64,000 nt of DNA from Pseudomonas lundensis (GCF_001042985.1 NZ_JYKY01000001.1:329881-393880), one strand, 5' to 3'; shown: positions 27,336 to 37,198, counted from the stretch's first letter. A program made the numbers and translations. Notes: generated by a model not told the origin, from the sequence alone.

Positions 27336-28757
27336 TTAAAGAGAATTCAGGAACGCCAGCAACGCAGCGCGCTGCTCGGCATTGAACTGTAAAACGTGCT
27401 GGCGCGCCGGCTCGGCTTCGCCGCCATGCCACAGCACGGCTTCGAGCAGATTGCGGGCGCGACCGTCATGCAAAAACTGGGTATGGCCGCTAACGTTTTG
27501 GGTCAAGCCGATCCCCCACAGCGGCGGCGTACGCCACTCGCGACCACTGGCGGCAAACTCGGTCCGGTGGTCGGCCAGGCCCTCGCCCATGTCGTGGAGC
27601 AGCAAGTCGCTGTAGGGGTGAATCACCTGATTGGCCAGTTCGGGCTCGGCGGCGTCGGGTGCGGTGGTGAAGGTGGGCGTATGGCACGCCACGCACTCGG
27701 CCTTGTAGAACAGGTTTTTCCCGGCCAGTACCTCGGGCGCCCCGACATCACGGCGTGCCGGCACGGCGAGGTTGCGGGTATAGAACTCCACGAGGCGCAA
27801 AATGTTGTCGCTGACTTCGGGTTCGCCGTCCGCGCCGTTGCCATTGGGCGCTTCAAGGCATGCCGTTTGGGCTTGGGTGCAATCATCGAAGGGTCTCAAA
27901 GACGTGGTGAGCCCCATATCACCAGAAAAGGCGTGAACATTTTGTTGATTGAGGTTCGGTTGACCGGCTTTCCAGCCAAATCGGCCCAACACCGTTTTTT
28001 GTTTCGCGTCATCCCAGACCCAATTGGGGCGCCCGGACACCCCGCCTGCGTTGTCGTCTTTGGCGTTGGCCAGGATCGCGGCTTCGGGGATGGCTTCGAG
28101 CAGCCCGAGGCCGATCATGGGCGGGGCAATGCGTGCCGAAAAACGGGTGTCCGGGTGCATCGGGCCATAGCCCAACTGGGTGATCTGCAAGGCTGGTTTG
28201 CGCAGCTCGACTTCGGTGCCGTCCTTGAACCGGACGGAAACCGGCTTGTAGTCGACGCGCACTTTGCCTTCCGGGACGACGCCGGGCACCGACATGTCCT
28301 GCAACTGGCCGCCATAGGTAGGCTCGGGAACAATACCGGCTTGCTCGATCAGGGTGGCAAACGTCGGGTCATCCGGGATCGACAGGCGTACCAGCATCGA
28401 CACCGAGTTTTTCGCAGTGGGAGCGGGCGGATGGCCGCGACCGTCCTTGATATGGCAGTTCTGGCAGGCATTGGTATTGAACAGCGGGCCCAGGCCGTCG
28501 CGCGCGGTGGTGGTCGAGGGCGCGATCACCCATGGGCTGCGGAAGAAGCTGTTACCGACACTGAAATCCAGACGCCGGCTGGGTGCCAGATTGGCAGACG
28601 GTAAAGAAAAGGCGTTCTGGTCGGTTTTGCGCACCGTGGTGGCTCCCCCGGAGCGGGCTTCGCCAGGCTCGGGTTTGGTAAAGCGCGGGGCATCGTCACA
28701 ACCGCCCAGGCCCAAGGCCACGAGCAGCAGCGACAGGCGAAGAAGCAACGAAGGCAT
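27336..28757 (-). CDS. Di-heme oxidoreductase (DUF1111) of the imelysin operon
   Basis: 473 residues with an N-terminal lipoprotein-type signal (LLLVALGLGGCDD, Cys near 20). Two c-type heme sites are visible: CQNCH in TNACQNCHIKDGRGHPP and CVACH in KAECVACHTPTFTT. It belongs to the DUF1111 branch related to diheme cytochrome c peroxidases, with a periplasmic location. Its place between two imelysin genes suggests iron redox change during uptake. Order matches PA4370-PA4373 as recalled. Confidence 0.85.
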   Translation of the reverse strand: MPSLLLRLSLLLVALGLGGCDDAPRFTKPEPGEARSGGATTVRKTDQNAFSLPSANLAPSRRLDFSVGNSFFRSPWVIAPSTTTARDGLGPLFNTNACQNCHIKDGRGHPPAPTAKNSVSMLVRLSIPDDPTFATLIEQAGIVPEPTYGGQLQDMSVPGVVPEGKVRVDYKPVSVRFKDGTEVELRKPALQITQLGYGPMHPDTRFSARIAPPMIGLGLLEAIPEAAILANAKDDNAGGVSGRPNWVWDDAKQKTVLGRFGWKAGQPNLNQQNVHAFSGDMGLTTSLRPFDDCTQAQTACLEAPNGNGADGEPEVSDNILRLVEFYTRNLAVPARRDVGAPEVLAGKNLFYKAECVACHTPTFTTAPDAAEPELANQVIHPYSDLLLHDMGEGLADHRTEFAASGREWRTPPLWGIGLTQNVSGHTQFLHDGRARNLLEAVLWHGGEAEPARQHVLQFNAEQRAALLAFLNSL

Positions 28758-28874
28758 CAGCGTCCAGTTCTACGAGCAAAATCGAGGGCACAAAGTCTAG
28801 CAGGGAAGGAGAATTGAAATAAGAGGAATTAGCGTTTGGTTTGACTTACGGCAGTCAAGGCGTCTCATCACGTG

Positions 28875-28900
28875 AAAAGGCGACCCGCAGGTCGCCTTTT
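28875..28900. terminator. Terminator-like hairpin between first and second imelysin-operon genes
   Basis: AAAAGGCGACC and GGTCGCCTTTT with a CGCA loop. It stands 24 bases after the first imelysin stop, so it may reduce expression of the three downstream genes relative to the first. Confidence 0.75.
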
Positions 28901-28923
28901 GTCATGCGCACAGACGCAACGAA

Positions 28924-30270
28924 TCAGAAATCGTGATCGGCGTTGTCCGGGTTCAGGTCGCTGATGCCCAGCTTGCCGGCGGCCTGTTCGATGGCGCCGG
29001 TCTGCTTGACCAGTGCGGCGATGGCATCACGCACCACCTGATTGCCCGATTCGTTACCTGCGGCGATCAGTTGGTCGTAGTGCTCGCCCTTGGCAGCGCG
29101 ATCCACCATGACCTGAATCTTGGCTTCGGTGTCGGCCAGGTCGGATTTCAGCGTCGCGTCAGCCGCCGGGTCAACCACCACCACCAGCGAGGACAGGCTA
29201 GGGCCGGTCATCTTGGTGCCGTCGGCACGCAGGTACTCACCCAGGTAGACGTTACGGATGCCTTTGGCGTCGTAGAAGTGCGAGTAGTGGGTGTTGTCGC
29301 TGAAGCAGTCTTGCTCGTCTTCAGGGGAGTTGGCTTCCAGCGACACTTTCATGCGCTCGCCCGCCAGTTCGCCCAACGACAGGCTGCCCATGCCGAACAG
29401 CATTTTGCGCAGACCGTTTTGTACCGGCTCGGCTTCCAGCGAGGCGCGGTAGTTGTCCGGCACGTTGGGCGCCCAGTTGCCGACCATTTCGTCCAGGTCG
29501 TTGACCAGCAGTTGGGTCACGGCTTTGAGGTACGCGCGACGACGGTCGTTGTGGCCGCCGGTGGCGCCTTGGCCTTCCAGGTAGTCAGAGGCCGGACGGT
29601 TGCCCGCGCCAGGGCCGGTGCCGTTCAGGTCCTGACCCCACAGCAGGAATTCAATGGCGTGGTAGCCGGTGGCCACGTTGGCTTCCGAGCCGCCCAGTTC
29701 ATTCAGGCTGGCCAGGACTTCAGGGGTGATTTCGGTGACGTCGACTTTGTCTTCGCCCACCTGGATCTGGGTATTGGCGATGATGTTGGCGTTGGCGCCC
29801 GGGTTGCCCAGTGCGTGAGCGTAGCTGGCGTCAACGTAGTCGATCAAGCCTTCGTCCAGTGGCCAGGCGTTCACCTGACCTTCCCAGTCGTCAATGATGG
29901 TGTTACCGAAGCGGAATACTTCGCTCTGCAGGTACGGCACACGCGCTTCAACCCACGCGGCCTTGGCGGCTTTCAGGGTGTCGTCATTGGGGTTGGCGAG
30001 GAAGGCATCGATGGCGGTTTGCAGTTTTTTCGCGGTGCTTTGCGCGTCGCTGTACACGGCGTGAACCATGTCGGCGTAATGGGCTACCACGGCTTTGGCG
30101 GCGGCTTCGTCGATTTTCACCGCGCTGATGTCAGCCGCCGGCGTTGCCTGAGTCGTTGCGGCGGCAGGGGCTGGAGCTGCTGTGTTTTTTTCTTGGTCTT
30201 TGTCGCCACAACCGGCGAGTGAAATAGCAATGGCCAGCAAACTGGCGGAGGCCAGAGGCAAACGAATCAT
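28924..30270 (-). CDS. icmP: Imelysin-family iron-regulated lipoprotein, IcmP-like
   Basis: 448 residues from the ATG at 30270 (AGGA 8 bases upstream). Lipobox ISLAGC with Cys near residue 19; then an Ala/Pro/Thr-rich linker and the imelysin domain with the conserved GYHAIEFLLWGQD (GxHxxE). Known: IcmP of P. aeruginosa is an outer-membrane imelysin, and family expression follows iron supply. The metal-site motif is complete here. First gene of the operon; a palindrome at 30371 lies in its control region. Confidence 0.85.
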   Translation of the reverse strand: MIRLPLASASLLAIAISLAGCGDKDQEKNTAAPAPAAATTQATPAADISAVKIDEAAAKAVVAHYADMVHAVYSDAQSTAKKLQTAIDAFLANPNDDTLKAAKAAWVEARVPYLQSEVFRFGNTIIDDWEGQVNAWPLDEGLIDYVDASYAHALGNPGANANIIANTQIQVGEDKVDVTEITPEVLASLNELGGSEANVATGYHAIEFLLWGQDLNGTGPGAGNRPASDYLEGQGATGGHNDRRRAYLKAVTQLLVNDLDEMVGNWAPNVPDNYRASLEAEPVQNGLRKMLFGMGSLSLGELAGERMKVSLEANSPEDEQDCFSDNTHYSHFYDAKGIRNVYLGEYLRADGTKMTGPSLSSLVVVVDPAADATLKSDLADTEAKIQVMVDRAAKGEHYDQLIAAGNESGNQVVRDAIAALVKQTGAIEQAAGKLGISDLNPDNADHDF

Positions 30271-30370
30271 GGCGAACATCCTGCTTCGAGAGGTGGGACA
30301 CGTGTGCGAGTGCACAAAACGATGGCGACATGATGCGAAAGATTTGCATTTTGTGTAAAGGGTTAGCGTT

Positions 30371-30389
30371 GTAAATATTTCCTATTTAC
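30371..30389. promoter_or_regulatory. Palindrome in the imelysin/bifA intergenic region
   Basis: GTAAATA and TATTTAC around TTTCC, 101 bases upstream of the icmP-like start. Position and symmetry suit an operator. It does not match the standard Fur consensus, so the protein that reads it is unknown. Confidence 0.4.
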
Positions 30390-30431
30390 GTCTCTTTCAC
30401 CCGGATACACCGCAAACCTTGAAACACGGAT

Positions 30432-32483
30432 TTACATAATGGCGACATTGTTGCGCTGGCCCTGCTTCAGAAAAACGCTCAACTCGCGCGCTGGCAACGG
30501 TTTGCTGTACAGGTAACCCTGGCCTTCGTGGCAGCCTTCGTTGATGACATACGTTTCCTGCTCAAGGGTTTCGACACCTTCGGCAATCACCTGCATGCCC
30601 AGGCTTCTGCCGAGCTGAATGATGGCCCGCACGATGGTGGCATCGTCGTCGTCGTCGATCAGGTCTTGCACAAAGCTCTTGTCGATCTTGATCTTGTCCA
30701 GCGGCAGGCTCTTGAGGTAGCTGAGCGATGAATACCCGGTACCGAAGTCATCAATGGCGATCAGGGCACCGGAGCGGCGCAGGCTGAGCAGGTGTTGCGC
30801 GGCCGTGCTGATGTCTTCCATCAGGCCGGTTTCAGTGACTTCCAGTTCAAGGCTGCGGGGTGGCAAACGGTAGATTTGCAACAGGTTGTTGACCATTCGC
30901 GGCAAGTCCGCGTGGTGCAATTGCACGGTCGACAGATTGACCGCCATGCGCAGTTCGGTGAAACCCTGATCGTGCCATTCGCGCAATTGGCGGCAGGACT
31001 GATCCAGTACCCATTCCCCGATAGCAATAATGCTGCCGTTTTGCTCGGCCAGCGGGATAAACAAATCAGGCGGCACCATGCCGTGAACGGGGTGCTGCCA
31101 ACGCAAGAGCGCCTCGACACCCACCACCTCATGGTCGCTGTAGCGGATCTGCGGCTGGTACACCATGTACAACTGATTGCTCAGCAGGGCGTCGCGCAAG
31201 TCTTTTTCCAGCTCACGCCGACGGCGCATCTCGGTGTCGACACTGGCGATGTAGAACTGATAACGGCTGCGCGAGCGTGACTTGGCCAAGGTCATGGTCT
31301 GTTCGGCTTTTTGCAGCAGTTTTTCGCTGGTGTCACCGTCTTCCGGGAACAGGGTAATGCCGACGGTGGCCCTCAGCCGGATGGATTGTTCGGCCAGCAG
31401 GAACGGGGTTTCCAGGTCGTCGAGAATGCACTGCGCCAACTCCGCGACCTGATAAGGCTGATCGATATCGGCCTGCACCAGCGCAAACTGATCACCCCCC
31501 AGGCGGGCAAGTGCCCCCAGCCGACCGCTGTGCGAGCGCAGGCGGTCAGCCAGGGCCATCAGCAGTTGGTCGCCGGTTTGATAACCGTGCTGTTCGTTGA
31601 TGCTTTTGAAATCGTCCAGCCCCACGCACAACACCCCCACCCGGCGCTGCAAGCGACCGGCATCGAACAGGATCTTGGCGAGCTGGGTTTGCAATTGCTG
31701 GCGATTGGGCAGCCCGGTCAGAAAGTCGTACTGGGCCATGCGCAGCAAGGTGTTTTCAGCCTCATGGCGCAGGTGGGTATTGCGCTCGATGGAGGTCAGT
31801 AACTGGTTGGCCGTGTTGATCCAGATGCCCAGCTCGTTTTTCTCGTGGCCCTTGAGTAAAGGCAGCAAATGCTGGCTGGGGCGGTCCGGGTTGATGGTGC
31901 TCAGGTGCTCGATCATGCGTGACAGGGGCTTGGTCAGCAGCCAGTGGTAGATCAGGTACAGCACCAGCCCCATCAACAAGGCGCGCAAGACGCCTGAGAT
32001 GAAAATAATCCCCGAATTGATCAAAAAACCGTCGCCATAGTTGGCGGTATCAAGGGTGATGGTCAGGTCGCCGTAGTACTCGCTATAAGGCCCGCGGCCC
32101 ACCAGCGGGGTGACGAATGTCCGTTCCTTGTCCAGAAATACATCCGTCAGCCAGCGATTGGTGGCTTCTCGCAATGGCCTGGATTTTTCAGCCAGCGTGG
32201 TTTCTTTGGGATGGCCGATGGAGGCCTGACGCACCGCATCGTCCTGAAACAGGCCCTCGATGACCTGCATCGCCATCTCTCGGTCCAGGCTGTAGACGGC
32301 CTGAGTGGAGGGGTCGCGGAACATGTCGAGAATACGCTCGGCGTCGCTGTTGATCGACTGCCGGGTCTTGTAGGCGTCGAACACAATCTGCGCGCAGCTC
32401 AACACCACCCCGACGATCAGTGCCGACAGCAGCACGATCCGGAGCAACTTGACTGACAAGCTGTTTTTGAGTTCCAGCTTCAA
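30432..32483 (-). CDS. bifA: c-di-GMP phosphodiesterase BifA
   Basis: 683 residues; TTG start (KLELKNSLSVKLLR follows, as in PAO1 BifA as I recall it). Membrane segments at residues about 14-35 and 155-180 surround a periplasmic part; HAMP-like linker; then GGDEF domain with degenerate RLGGDQFALV, and an EAL domain with complete EALLRW, DDFGTGYSSLSYLKSLPLDKIKID. Known: BifA breaks down c-di-GMP, promoting swarming and biofilm dispersal; its GGDQF site is not a cyclase but may bind GTP. Adjacent to sodB as in P. aeruginosa. It is the only c-di-GMP enzyme in the window. Confidence 0.92.
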   Translation of the reverse strand: MKLELKNSLSVKLLRIVLLSALIVGVVLSCAQIVFDAYKTRQSINSDAERILDMFRDPSTQAVYSLDREMAMQVIEGLFQDDAVRQASIGHPKETTLAEKSRPLREATNRWLTDVFLDKERTFVTPLVGRGPYSEYYGDLTITLDTANYGDGFLINSGIIFISGVLRALLMGLVLYLIYHWLLTKPLSRMIEHLSTINPDRPSQHLLPLLKGHEKNELGIWINTANQLLTSIERNTHLRHEAENTLLRMAQYDFLTGLPNRQQLQTQLAKILFDAGRLQRRVGVLCVGLDDFKSINEQHGYQTGDQLLMALADRLRSHSGRLGALARLGGDQFALVQADIDQPYQVAELAQCILDDLETPFLLAEQSIRLRATVGITLFPEDGDTSEKLLQKAEQTMTLAKSRSRSRYQFYIASVDTEMRRRRELEKDLRDALLSNQLYMVYQPQIRYSDHEVVGVEALLRWQHPVHGMVPPDLFIPLAEQNGSIIAIGEWVLDQSCRQLREWHDQGFTELRMAVNLSTVQLHHADLPRMVNNLLQIYRLPPRSLELEVTETGLMEDISTAAQHLLSLRRSGALIAIDDFGTGYSSLSYLKSLPLDKIKIDKSFVQDLIDDDDDATIVRAIIQLGRSLGMQVIAEGVETLEQETYVINEGCHEGQGYLYSKPLPARELSVFLKQGQRNNVAIM

Positions 32484-32704
32484 AGAGCGCTTCCTTGTTT
32501 CTGGCGGATGATATCAAGTAGCCATGACTGTGGGTAATCCCTCGCGGACACTCTTCGCCTTTAAAACTTTAATACGGTAACGCTGTGCACACTGTGTCGG
32601 TCTGGCCTGTGCTGAACTTGAGCACCAAGCGAAGAAAATTTCTGTGGTGTGAGTCTAGCTCGCGTGAGCTTCGGGGCCAGCGACGTCGCAACTTTCGCGT
32701 GGCC

Positions 32705-32733
32705 AAAAAAAACCCGGCAATGCCGGGTTTTTT
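32705..32733. terminator. Bidirectional terminator after sodB
   Basis: CCCGGCA and TGCCGGG flanked by A-run and T-run; serves sodB on the minus strand. The rest of the 32484-32747 spacer has no gene; a small AGCTC/GAGCT hairpin occurs near 32658. Confidence 0.85.
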
Positions 32734-32747
32734 GTCTGGCGCCGTAC

Positions 32748-33344
32748 TTAAGCGGTGAAGGTTTTGCCTTCGAACTGCTCAGCCACGAATGTCCAGTTAA
32801 CGAGGTTCCAGAACGCTTCAACATACTTTGGACGTACGTTGCGGTAGTCGATGTAGTAAGCGTGTTCCCAAACGTCGCAGGTCAGCAGCGGGGTGTCGCC
32901 GCTGGTCAGCGGGTTGCCGGCGCCGATGGTGCTGGCCAGGGCCAGGGAACCGTCTGCTTTTTTCACCAGCCAGCCCCAGCCGGAACCGAAGGTGCCGATG
33001 GAGGTTTTGCTGAATTCTTCTTTGAACTTGTCGAACGAGCCGAACGAAGCGTTGATCGCGTCAGCCAGTGCGCCGGTTGGCTGGCCGCCACCGTTTGGCG
33101 TCATGCAGTTCCAGTAGAACGTGTGGTTCCACACTTGAGCTGCGTTGTTGAAGATGCCGCCCGAAGAGGTCTTGACGATCTCTTCCAGGGTTTTACCTTC
33201 GAATTCTGTACCTGGTACCAGGTTGTTCAGGTTCACGACGTAGGTGTTGTGGTGCTTGTCGTGGTGATATTCCAGGGTTTCTTTGGAGATGTGCGGCTGC
33301 AGGGCATCGTGTGCGTACGGCAGTGGCGGCAATTCGAAAGCCAT
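32748..33344 (-). CDS. sodB: Iron superoxide dismutase
   Basis: 198 residues from the ATG at 33344 (GGAGAAT just upstream); longer readings are spurious. All four metal ligands are visible: His in [12 protein letters not shown], His in [10 protein letters not shown], and Asp/His in [24 protein letters not shown] and FGSGWGWLV fit the Fe form. It dismutates superoxide in the cytoplasm. sodB next to bifA is the P. aeruginosa order. The Fe form is usually repressed at low iron through an sRNA; no site could be read here. Confidence 0.97.
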   Translation of the reverse strand: MAFELPPLPYAHDALQPHISKETLEYHHDKHHNTYVVNLNNLVPGTEFEGKTLEEIVKTSSGGIFNNAAQVWNHTFYWNCMTPNGGGQPTGALADAINASFGSFDKFKEEFSKTSIGTFGSGWGWLVKKADGSLALASTIGAGNPLTSGDTPLLTCDVWEHAYYIDYRNVRPKYVEAFWNLVNWTFVAEQFEGKTFTA

Positions 33345-33562
33345 GGTGATTCTCCTAATCAGGTCAGTTGCGATGAGCGCAAGGCCGATCACGGGCGGCC
33401 AAACACGCGCCGATGAGTTTTTTACTCTTTGCGGCGCAGGGGCAAGATCATAGCACCGGGGTGGCGGCTTAACCACGCAACAACTGTGTGGAATAGAGGT
33501 TCCAGCGCGATTGATGGAAAAAGTCGATGCGTTTCGTCTGGCAAGTATTTCCCGGTATTTAA

Positions 33563-34165
33563 TCACCCGGCGACGATCAATTGCACCGCCACGGTGTACA
33601 TCATCACCGCCACCAGCAAATCGAGCAGGCGCCAGGTGCCGGGACGTGCGAGCCACGGCGCCAGCCATGCAGCGCCGAGGGCCAGGGTGAAGAACCACAG
33701 CAGCGAAGCACTGGCGGCCCCGATCACATAAGCGCCCGGCACACTTTGTTGCGCGCCCAGCGAACCGATCAGCAGCACGGTATCGAGGTAGACGTGGGGG
33801 TTGAGCAGCGTAACCGCCAGTGCGCTGAGCATCACGGCTTTTAGCGAACGGGCGGTCTGGCCTGCCGATTGTTCAAGGCTTGAGTTGGCGAACGCACGGC
33901 GCAAGGCCTGCGTGCCGTACCACAGCAAAAACACCGCGCCCCCCCAGCGGGCAACGCTGAGCAGCACCGGGTTCTGCGCCAGGATCGTGGCCAGCCCAAA
34001 CACCCCGGCCGCTACCAGCAGGGCATCACAGACCACACAAAAGGCGGCCACCGGTAAGTGATGTTCACGGCGCAGGCTTTGCGCCAGCACGAATGCATTT
34101 TGGGTGCCGATGGCCATAATCAGGCCGAACGCGACCAACAGACCGTTCAGGTAGCTTTGCCACAT
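33563..34165 (-). CDS. argO: LysE-family amino-acid exporter ArgO
   Basis: 200 residues, about six membrane segments, with the LysE-family signature [19 protein letters not shown] in the first loop and [17 protein letters not shown]. Exports arginine and related basic amino acids across the inner membrane. It is divergent from an ArgP-type regulator gene with a 110-base spacer, the classic arrangement for ArgP-activated argO. Confidence 0.88.
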   Translation of the reverse strand: MWQSYLNGLLVAFGLIMAIGTQNAFVLAQSLRREHHLPVAAFCVVCDALLVAAGVFGLATILAQNPVLLSVARWGGAVFLLWYGTQALRRAFANSSLEQSAGQTARSLKAVMLSALAVTLLNPHVYLDTVLLIGSLGAQQSVPGAYVIGAASASLLWFFTLALGAAWLAPWLARPGTWRLLDLLVAVMMYTVAVQLIVAG

Positions 34166-34275
34166 AAGAAGTACTCGTTGAACTACAGCGGGAGGAGAGG
34201 TGTGCTGCTGGCTATTCTCGGGGTATTAGCGGTATAAGAAAAACCAATATTGCTGATCGCTCATTAGGAAAACTG

Positions 34276-35169
34276 ATGTTCGACTATAAATTACTCTCCG
34301 CCCTGGCGGCCGTGGTGGAACAAGCGGGATTTGAGCGTGCGGCGCAGGTGCTCGGGCTGTCACAATCGGCGATTTCGCAACGCATCAAATTGCTGGAGGC
34401 GCGCATCGGCCAGCCTGTGCTGGTGCGTGCCACGCCGCCCAGCCCGACCGAGATCGGTCGCCGCCTGCTGAACCATGTTCAACAGGTGCGTTTGCTGGAG
34501 CGCGATCTGCAAAGCGCAGTGCCTGCACTGGACGACGAGGGGCTGCCGGAACGTCTGCGCATCGCCTTGAATGCCGACAGCCTGGCGACCTGGTGGGCAC
34601 CGGCCGTGGGGGATTTTTGCGCGGAGCACCATCTGCTGCTGGACTTGGTGGTAGAGGATCAGACCGTGGGCCTCAAACGCATGCGCGCCGGTGAAGTGGC
34701 CGCCTGTTTATGTGCCAGCGAACGGCCGGTGGCGGGGGCGCGCAGCGTGTTGCTGGGCGCCATGCGCTACCGGGCGCTGGCCAGCCCGGCATTCATTGCC
34801 CGGCACTTTGCCAGCGGTGTGAGCGCGGCGTTATTGCCCAAGGCCCCGGCGCTGGTGTTTGGCCCGGACGATTTCCTGCAGCATCGCTACCTGGCTTCGC
34901 TGGGAGTAGACGGTGTTTTTGAACACCACTTGTGCCCGTCTTCCGAAGGTTTTATCCGCCTGACCGAAGCAGGGCTGGGTTGGGGACTGGTGCCTGAATT
35001 GCAGGTACGCGAGCAACTTGAAAACGCAACACTGGTGGAGCTTGTGCCAGATAAACCCATCGACGTGCCACTGTACTGGCATCATTGGCGTAACGGTGGA
35101 CAACTGCTGGGGCAACTGACCGAGCATTTATCGCGGTCAGCGTCACGCTGGTTAGTGCCTTTGGCCTGA
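34276..35169 (+). CDS. argP: LysR-type regulator ArgP (IciA)
   Basis: 297 residues. N-terminal winged helix FDYKLLSALAAVVEQAGFERAAQVLGLSQSAISQRIKLLE with A-R linker and a C-terminal effector domain. The form VEQAGFERAA...QSAISQRI is characteristic of ArgP/IciA. In E. coli ArgP activates argO in response to arginine. Divergence from argO supports this assignment. Confidence 0.9.
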   Translation: MFDYKLLSALAAVVEQAGFERAAQVLGLSQSAISQRIKLLEARIGQPVLVRATPPSPTEIGRRLLNHVQQVRLLERDLQSAVPALDDEGLPERLRIALNADSLATWWAPAVGDFCAEHHLLLDLVVEDQTVGLKRMRAGEVAACLCASERPVAGARSVLLGAMRYRALASPAFIARHFASGVSAALLPKAPALVFGPDDFLQHRYLASLGVDGVFEHHLCPSSEGFIRLTEAGLGWGLVPELQVREQLENATLVELVPDKPIDVPLYWHHWRNGGQLLGQLTEHLSRSASRWLVPLA

Positions 35170-35220
35170 CATCAGACGTTTAAACAGCAGGCAGCACGCA
35201 TAGAGTATTTGGAGCGATTG

Positions 35221-36219
35221 ATGAAGATTCTGGTCACCGGCGCAAGCGGTTTCATTGGCGGACGCTTTGCGCGTTTTGCCCTGGAGCAGGGCTTTGACGT
35301 ACGGGTCAGCGGGCGTCGTGCCGACGGTGTTGAACACCTTGTACGACGCGGGGCTGAGTTTATCCCGGGTGATTTGACCGATGGCTTGCTGGTGCGTGAC
35401 CTGTGCGTCGATATCGACGCCGTGGTGCATTGCGCGGGCGCTGTCAGTGCCTGGGCGCGCGCGCAAGAGTTACAGCGCGACAATGTGCTGGTCACGGAAA
35501 ACGTGGTCGAAGCCTGTTTGAAACAGCGGGTGCGCCGCTTGGTGCTCCTGTCCTCGGGGTCGCTGTATTTTGACGGCCGTTCACACGTGGGCCTGACAGA
35601 AGAACAGGTGCCCAAGCGCTTTAGCCACACGTATGCCGCGACCAAACACCTGGCCGAGCAAAAAGTCTTTGGTGCGCAGGAGTTCGGACTGGAAGTGATT
35701 GCCCTGCGCGCGCGCATGGTCACCGGCGCTGGCGACATGAGCCTGTTCCCGCGTCTGCTGCAACAACAGCGTAAAGGGCGTCTGGCGATCATAGGCAACG
35801 GCCTGAACAAAGTTGACTTCACCAGCGTGCAAAACCTCAACGAAGCGTTGCTCAGTGGTTTGTTGGCCACCGGCTCGGCCTTGGGCAAGGCCTACAACAT
35901 CAGTAACGGCACGCCGATACCCTTCTGGGACGTGGTCAATTACGTGATGCGGCAAATGAACGTGGCTCAGGTCACGCGTTATCGGGGCTACGCCTCGGCC
36001 TACAGCATGAGTGCGCTCAGTGAAGTGGCCTGTACACTGTGGCCCGGTCAGCCCGAGCCAACTCGCACGCGCCTGCGCACCCAGGAAATGAGCAAAGACT
36101 TCACCCTCGACATCAGCCGCGCCCGGCATTATCTGGACTACGACCCCAAAGTCTCGCTATGGGCGGCGCTCGATGAATTCTGCGGCTGGTGGAAAGCCCA
36201 GGAGTCGCCTTACCGTTAA
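35221..36219 (+). CDS. NAD-dependent epimerase/dehydratase (3-beta-HSD-like)
   Basis: 332 residues from the ATG at 35221, after GGAG. Extended-SDR pattern: GASGFIGGRF at the N-terminus, VHCAGAVS, LLSSGSLYFDG, and the catalytic pair in HTYAATKHLAEQ (Tyr-x-x-x-Lys). The C-terminal end is short (FCGWWKAQE). Substrate could be a sugar nucleotide or a steroid-like alcohol; nothing nearby helps decide. It runs in the same direction as argP with a 51-base gap. Confidence 0.8.
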   Translation: MKILVTGASGFIGGRFARFALEQGFDVRVSGRRADGVEHLVRRGAEFIPGDLTDGLLVRDLCVDIDAVVHCAGAVSAWARAQELQRDNVLVTENVVEACLKQRVRRLVLLSSGSLYFDGRSHVGLTEEQVPKRFSHTYAATKHLAEQKVFGAQEFGLEVIALRARMVTGAGDMSLFPRLLQQQRKGRLAIIGNGLNKVDFTSVQNLNEALLSGLLATGSALGKAYNISNGTPIPFWDVVNYVMRQMNVAQVTRYRGYASAYSMSALSEVACTLWPGQPEPTRTRLRTQEMSKDFTLDISRARHYLDYDPKVSLWAALDEFCGWWKAQESPYR

Positions 36220-36329
36220 CCCCCGTAATACCGATGAGCCTGACGAAGGTTCAAGGACGATCAGGGTGCGAGTCCGAGGTTTATACTCGCGCCATACAGC
36301 TTTCACTCAGGTTTTAAATAAGGTTTGCC

Positions 36330-37181
36330 ATGCGTAACGATGCCCGCGACGACTTCGATGATGTCCCGACCCTACGAGCCACGGTCGATGACCATGATGA
36401 ACAGCCCCTGGGCGCAGCAGCCCGCGAGCGCACCACGGTGTATTCGCGCGCCACGCCTGTGATCAAGGTCAAAGCACCCACCACCGGCCCGTTATGGGCC
36501 TTGCTCGGCGCCGTGCTGTTGGCGTTTGCCGGGTTGGCGTGGTGGAGCTTCCAGCAGCTGTCGATGATGGAACAGCAACTGGTGGCGACCCAGGAAAGTT
36601 TTGCCCGCATCAGCGAAGAAGCGGCAGGCCGGTTGCAGGCTATTTCCGGCAAGGTGGTGGCCAGCGAGTCCACGATCAACAGCGGCAGCGAAGCCTTGAA
36701 GTTGCAGATCAAGCAACTGGAAGAAAAACTCCTTGAACAACACCAGCAACAGCAAGGCGCGGTGGCCGGTCAGCAAGGTGAGCTGGACAAGCGCTTCGAG
36801 CAGATAAACGCGGCCCTGGTGGCCCAGGTCTCGGCGCAGCAGGCGAGCAACACCCAGTTAAGTACTGAGGTGAAAGCGTTGGGTACGGAACTGGCGACCC
36901 TCAAAGCCAGCGTGGCCGAGCAGGGCAAACTGGACGCGCAGCTCAAAAGCGTGAGCGCCGACGTGGCCACGCTGAAAAAGCAGGGCAATCCGGCCGCCGC
37001 CCTCCAGCGTCTGGAGCAGGATTTACTGGTGCTTAAAAGTGAACTGGAAACCCGCCCCGCAGCCGCCCCGGCCCAAGGCAGCACCGTGGAGTTTGACCTG
37101 TTCCGCGGGCAGGTGACGCGCAACATCAACACGTTGCAAAGTCAGATCCAGAACCTGCAAAAGCAGATCAGCGCCAAATAA
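36330..37181 (+). CDS. Membrane-anchored coiled-coil protein
   Basis: 283 residues: charged N-terminal cytoplasmic part (about 50 residues, rich in Asp/Arg), one membrane helix (LWALLGAVLLAFAGLAWWSF, residues about 52-71), then a ~200-residue periplasmic coiled coil rich in Gln, Leu and Lys (QQLVATQESFARISEE; IKQLEEKLLEQHQQQQ; LQSQIQNLQKQIS). Often annotated as an ATPase, but no nucleotide-binding motif is visible. Role unknown; envelope organisation is plausible. Confidence 0.72.
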   Translation: MRNDARDDFDDVPTLRATVDDHDEQPLGAAARERTTVYSRATPVIKVKAPTTGPLWALLGAVLLAFAGLAWWSFQQLSMMEQQLVATQESFARISEEAAGRLQAISGKVVASESTINSGSEALKLQIKQLEEKLLEQHQQQQGAVAGQQGELDKRFEQINAALVAQVSAQQASNTQLSTEVKALGTELATLKASVAEQGKLDAQLKSVSADVATLKKQGNPAAALQRLEQDLLVLKSELETRPAAAPAQGSTVEFDLFRGQVTRNINTLQSQIQNLQKQISAK

Positions 37182-37198
37182 CCCAAAGTCTGGCGGTG

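Noticed and set aside
30300..30431. Possible Fur box before the imelysin operon
   Set aside because: The best stretch (around GATGCGAAAGATTTGCATT) agrees with the 19-bp consensus at only about 8 positions.
36330..37181. ATPase function for the coiled-coil protein
   Set aside because: No Walker A or B motif is present; similarity to ATPases would be due only to coiled-coil composition.
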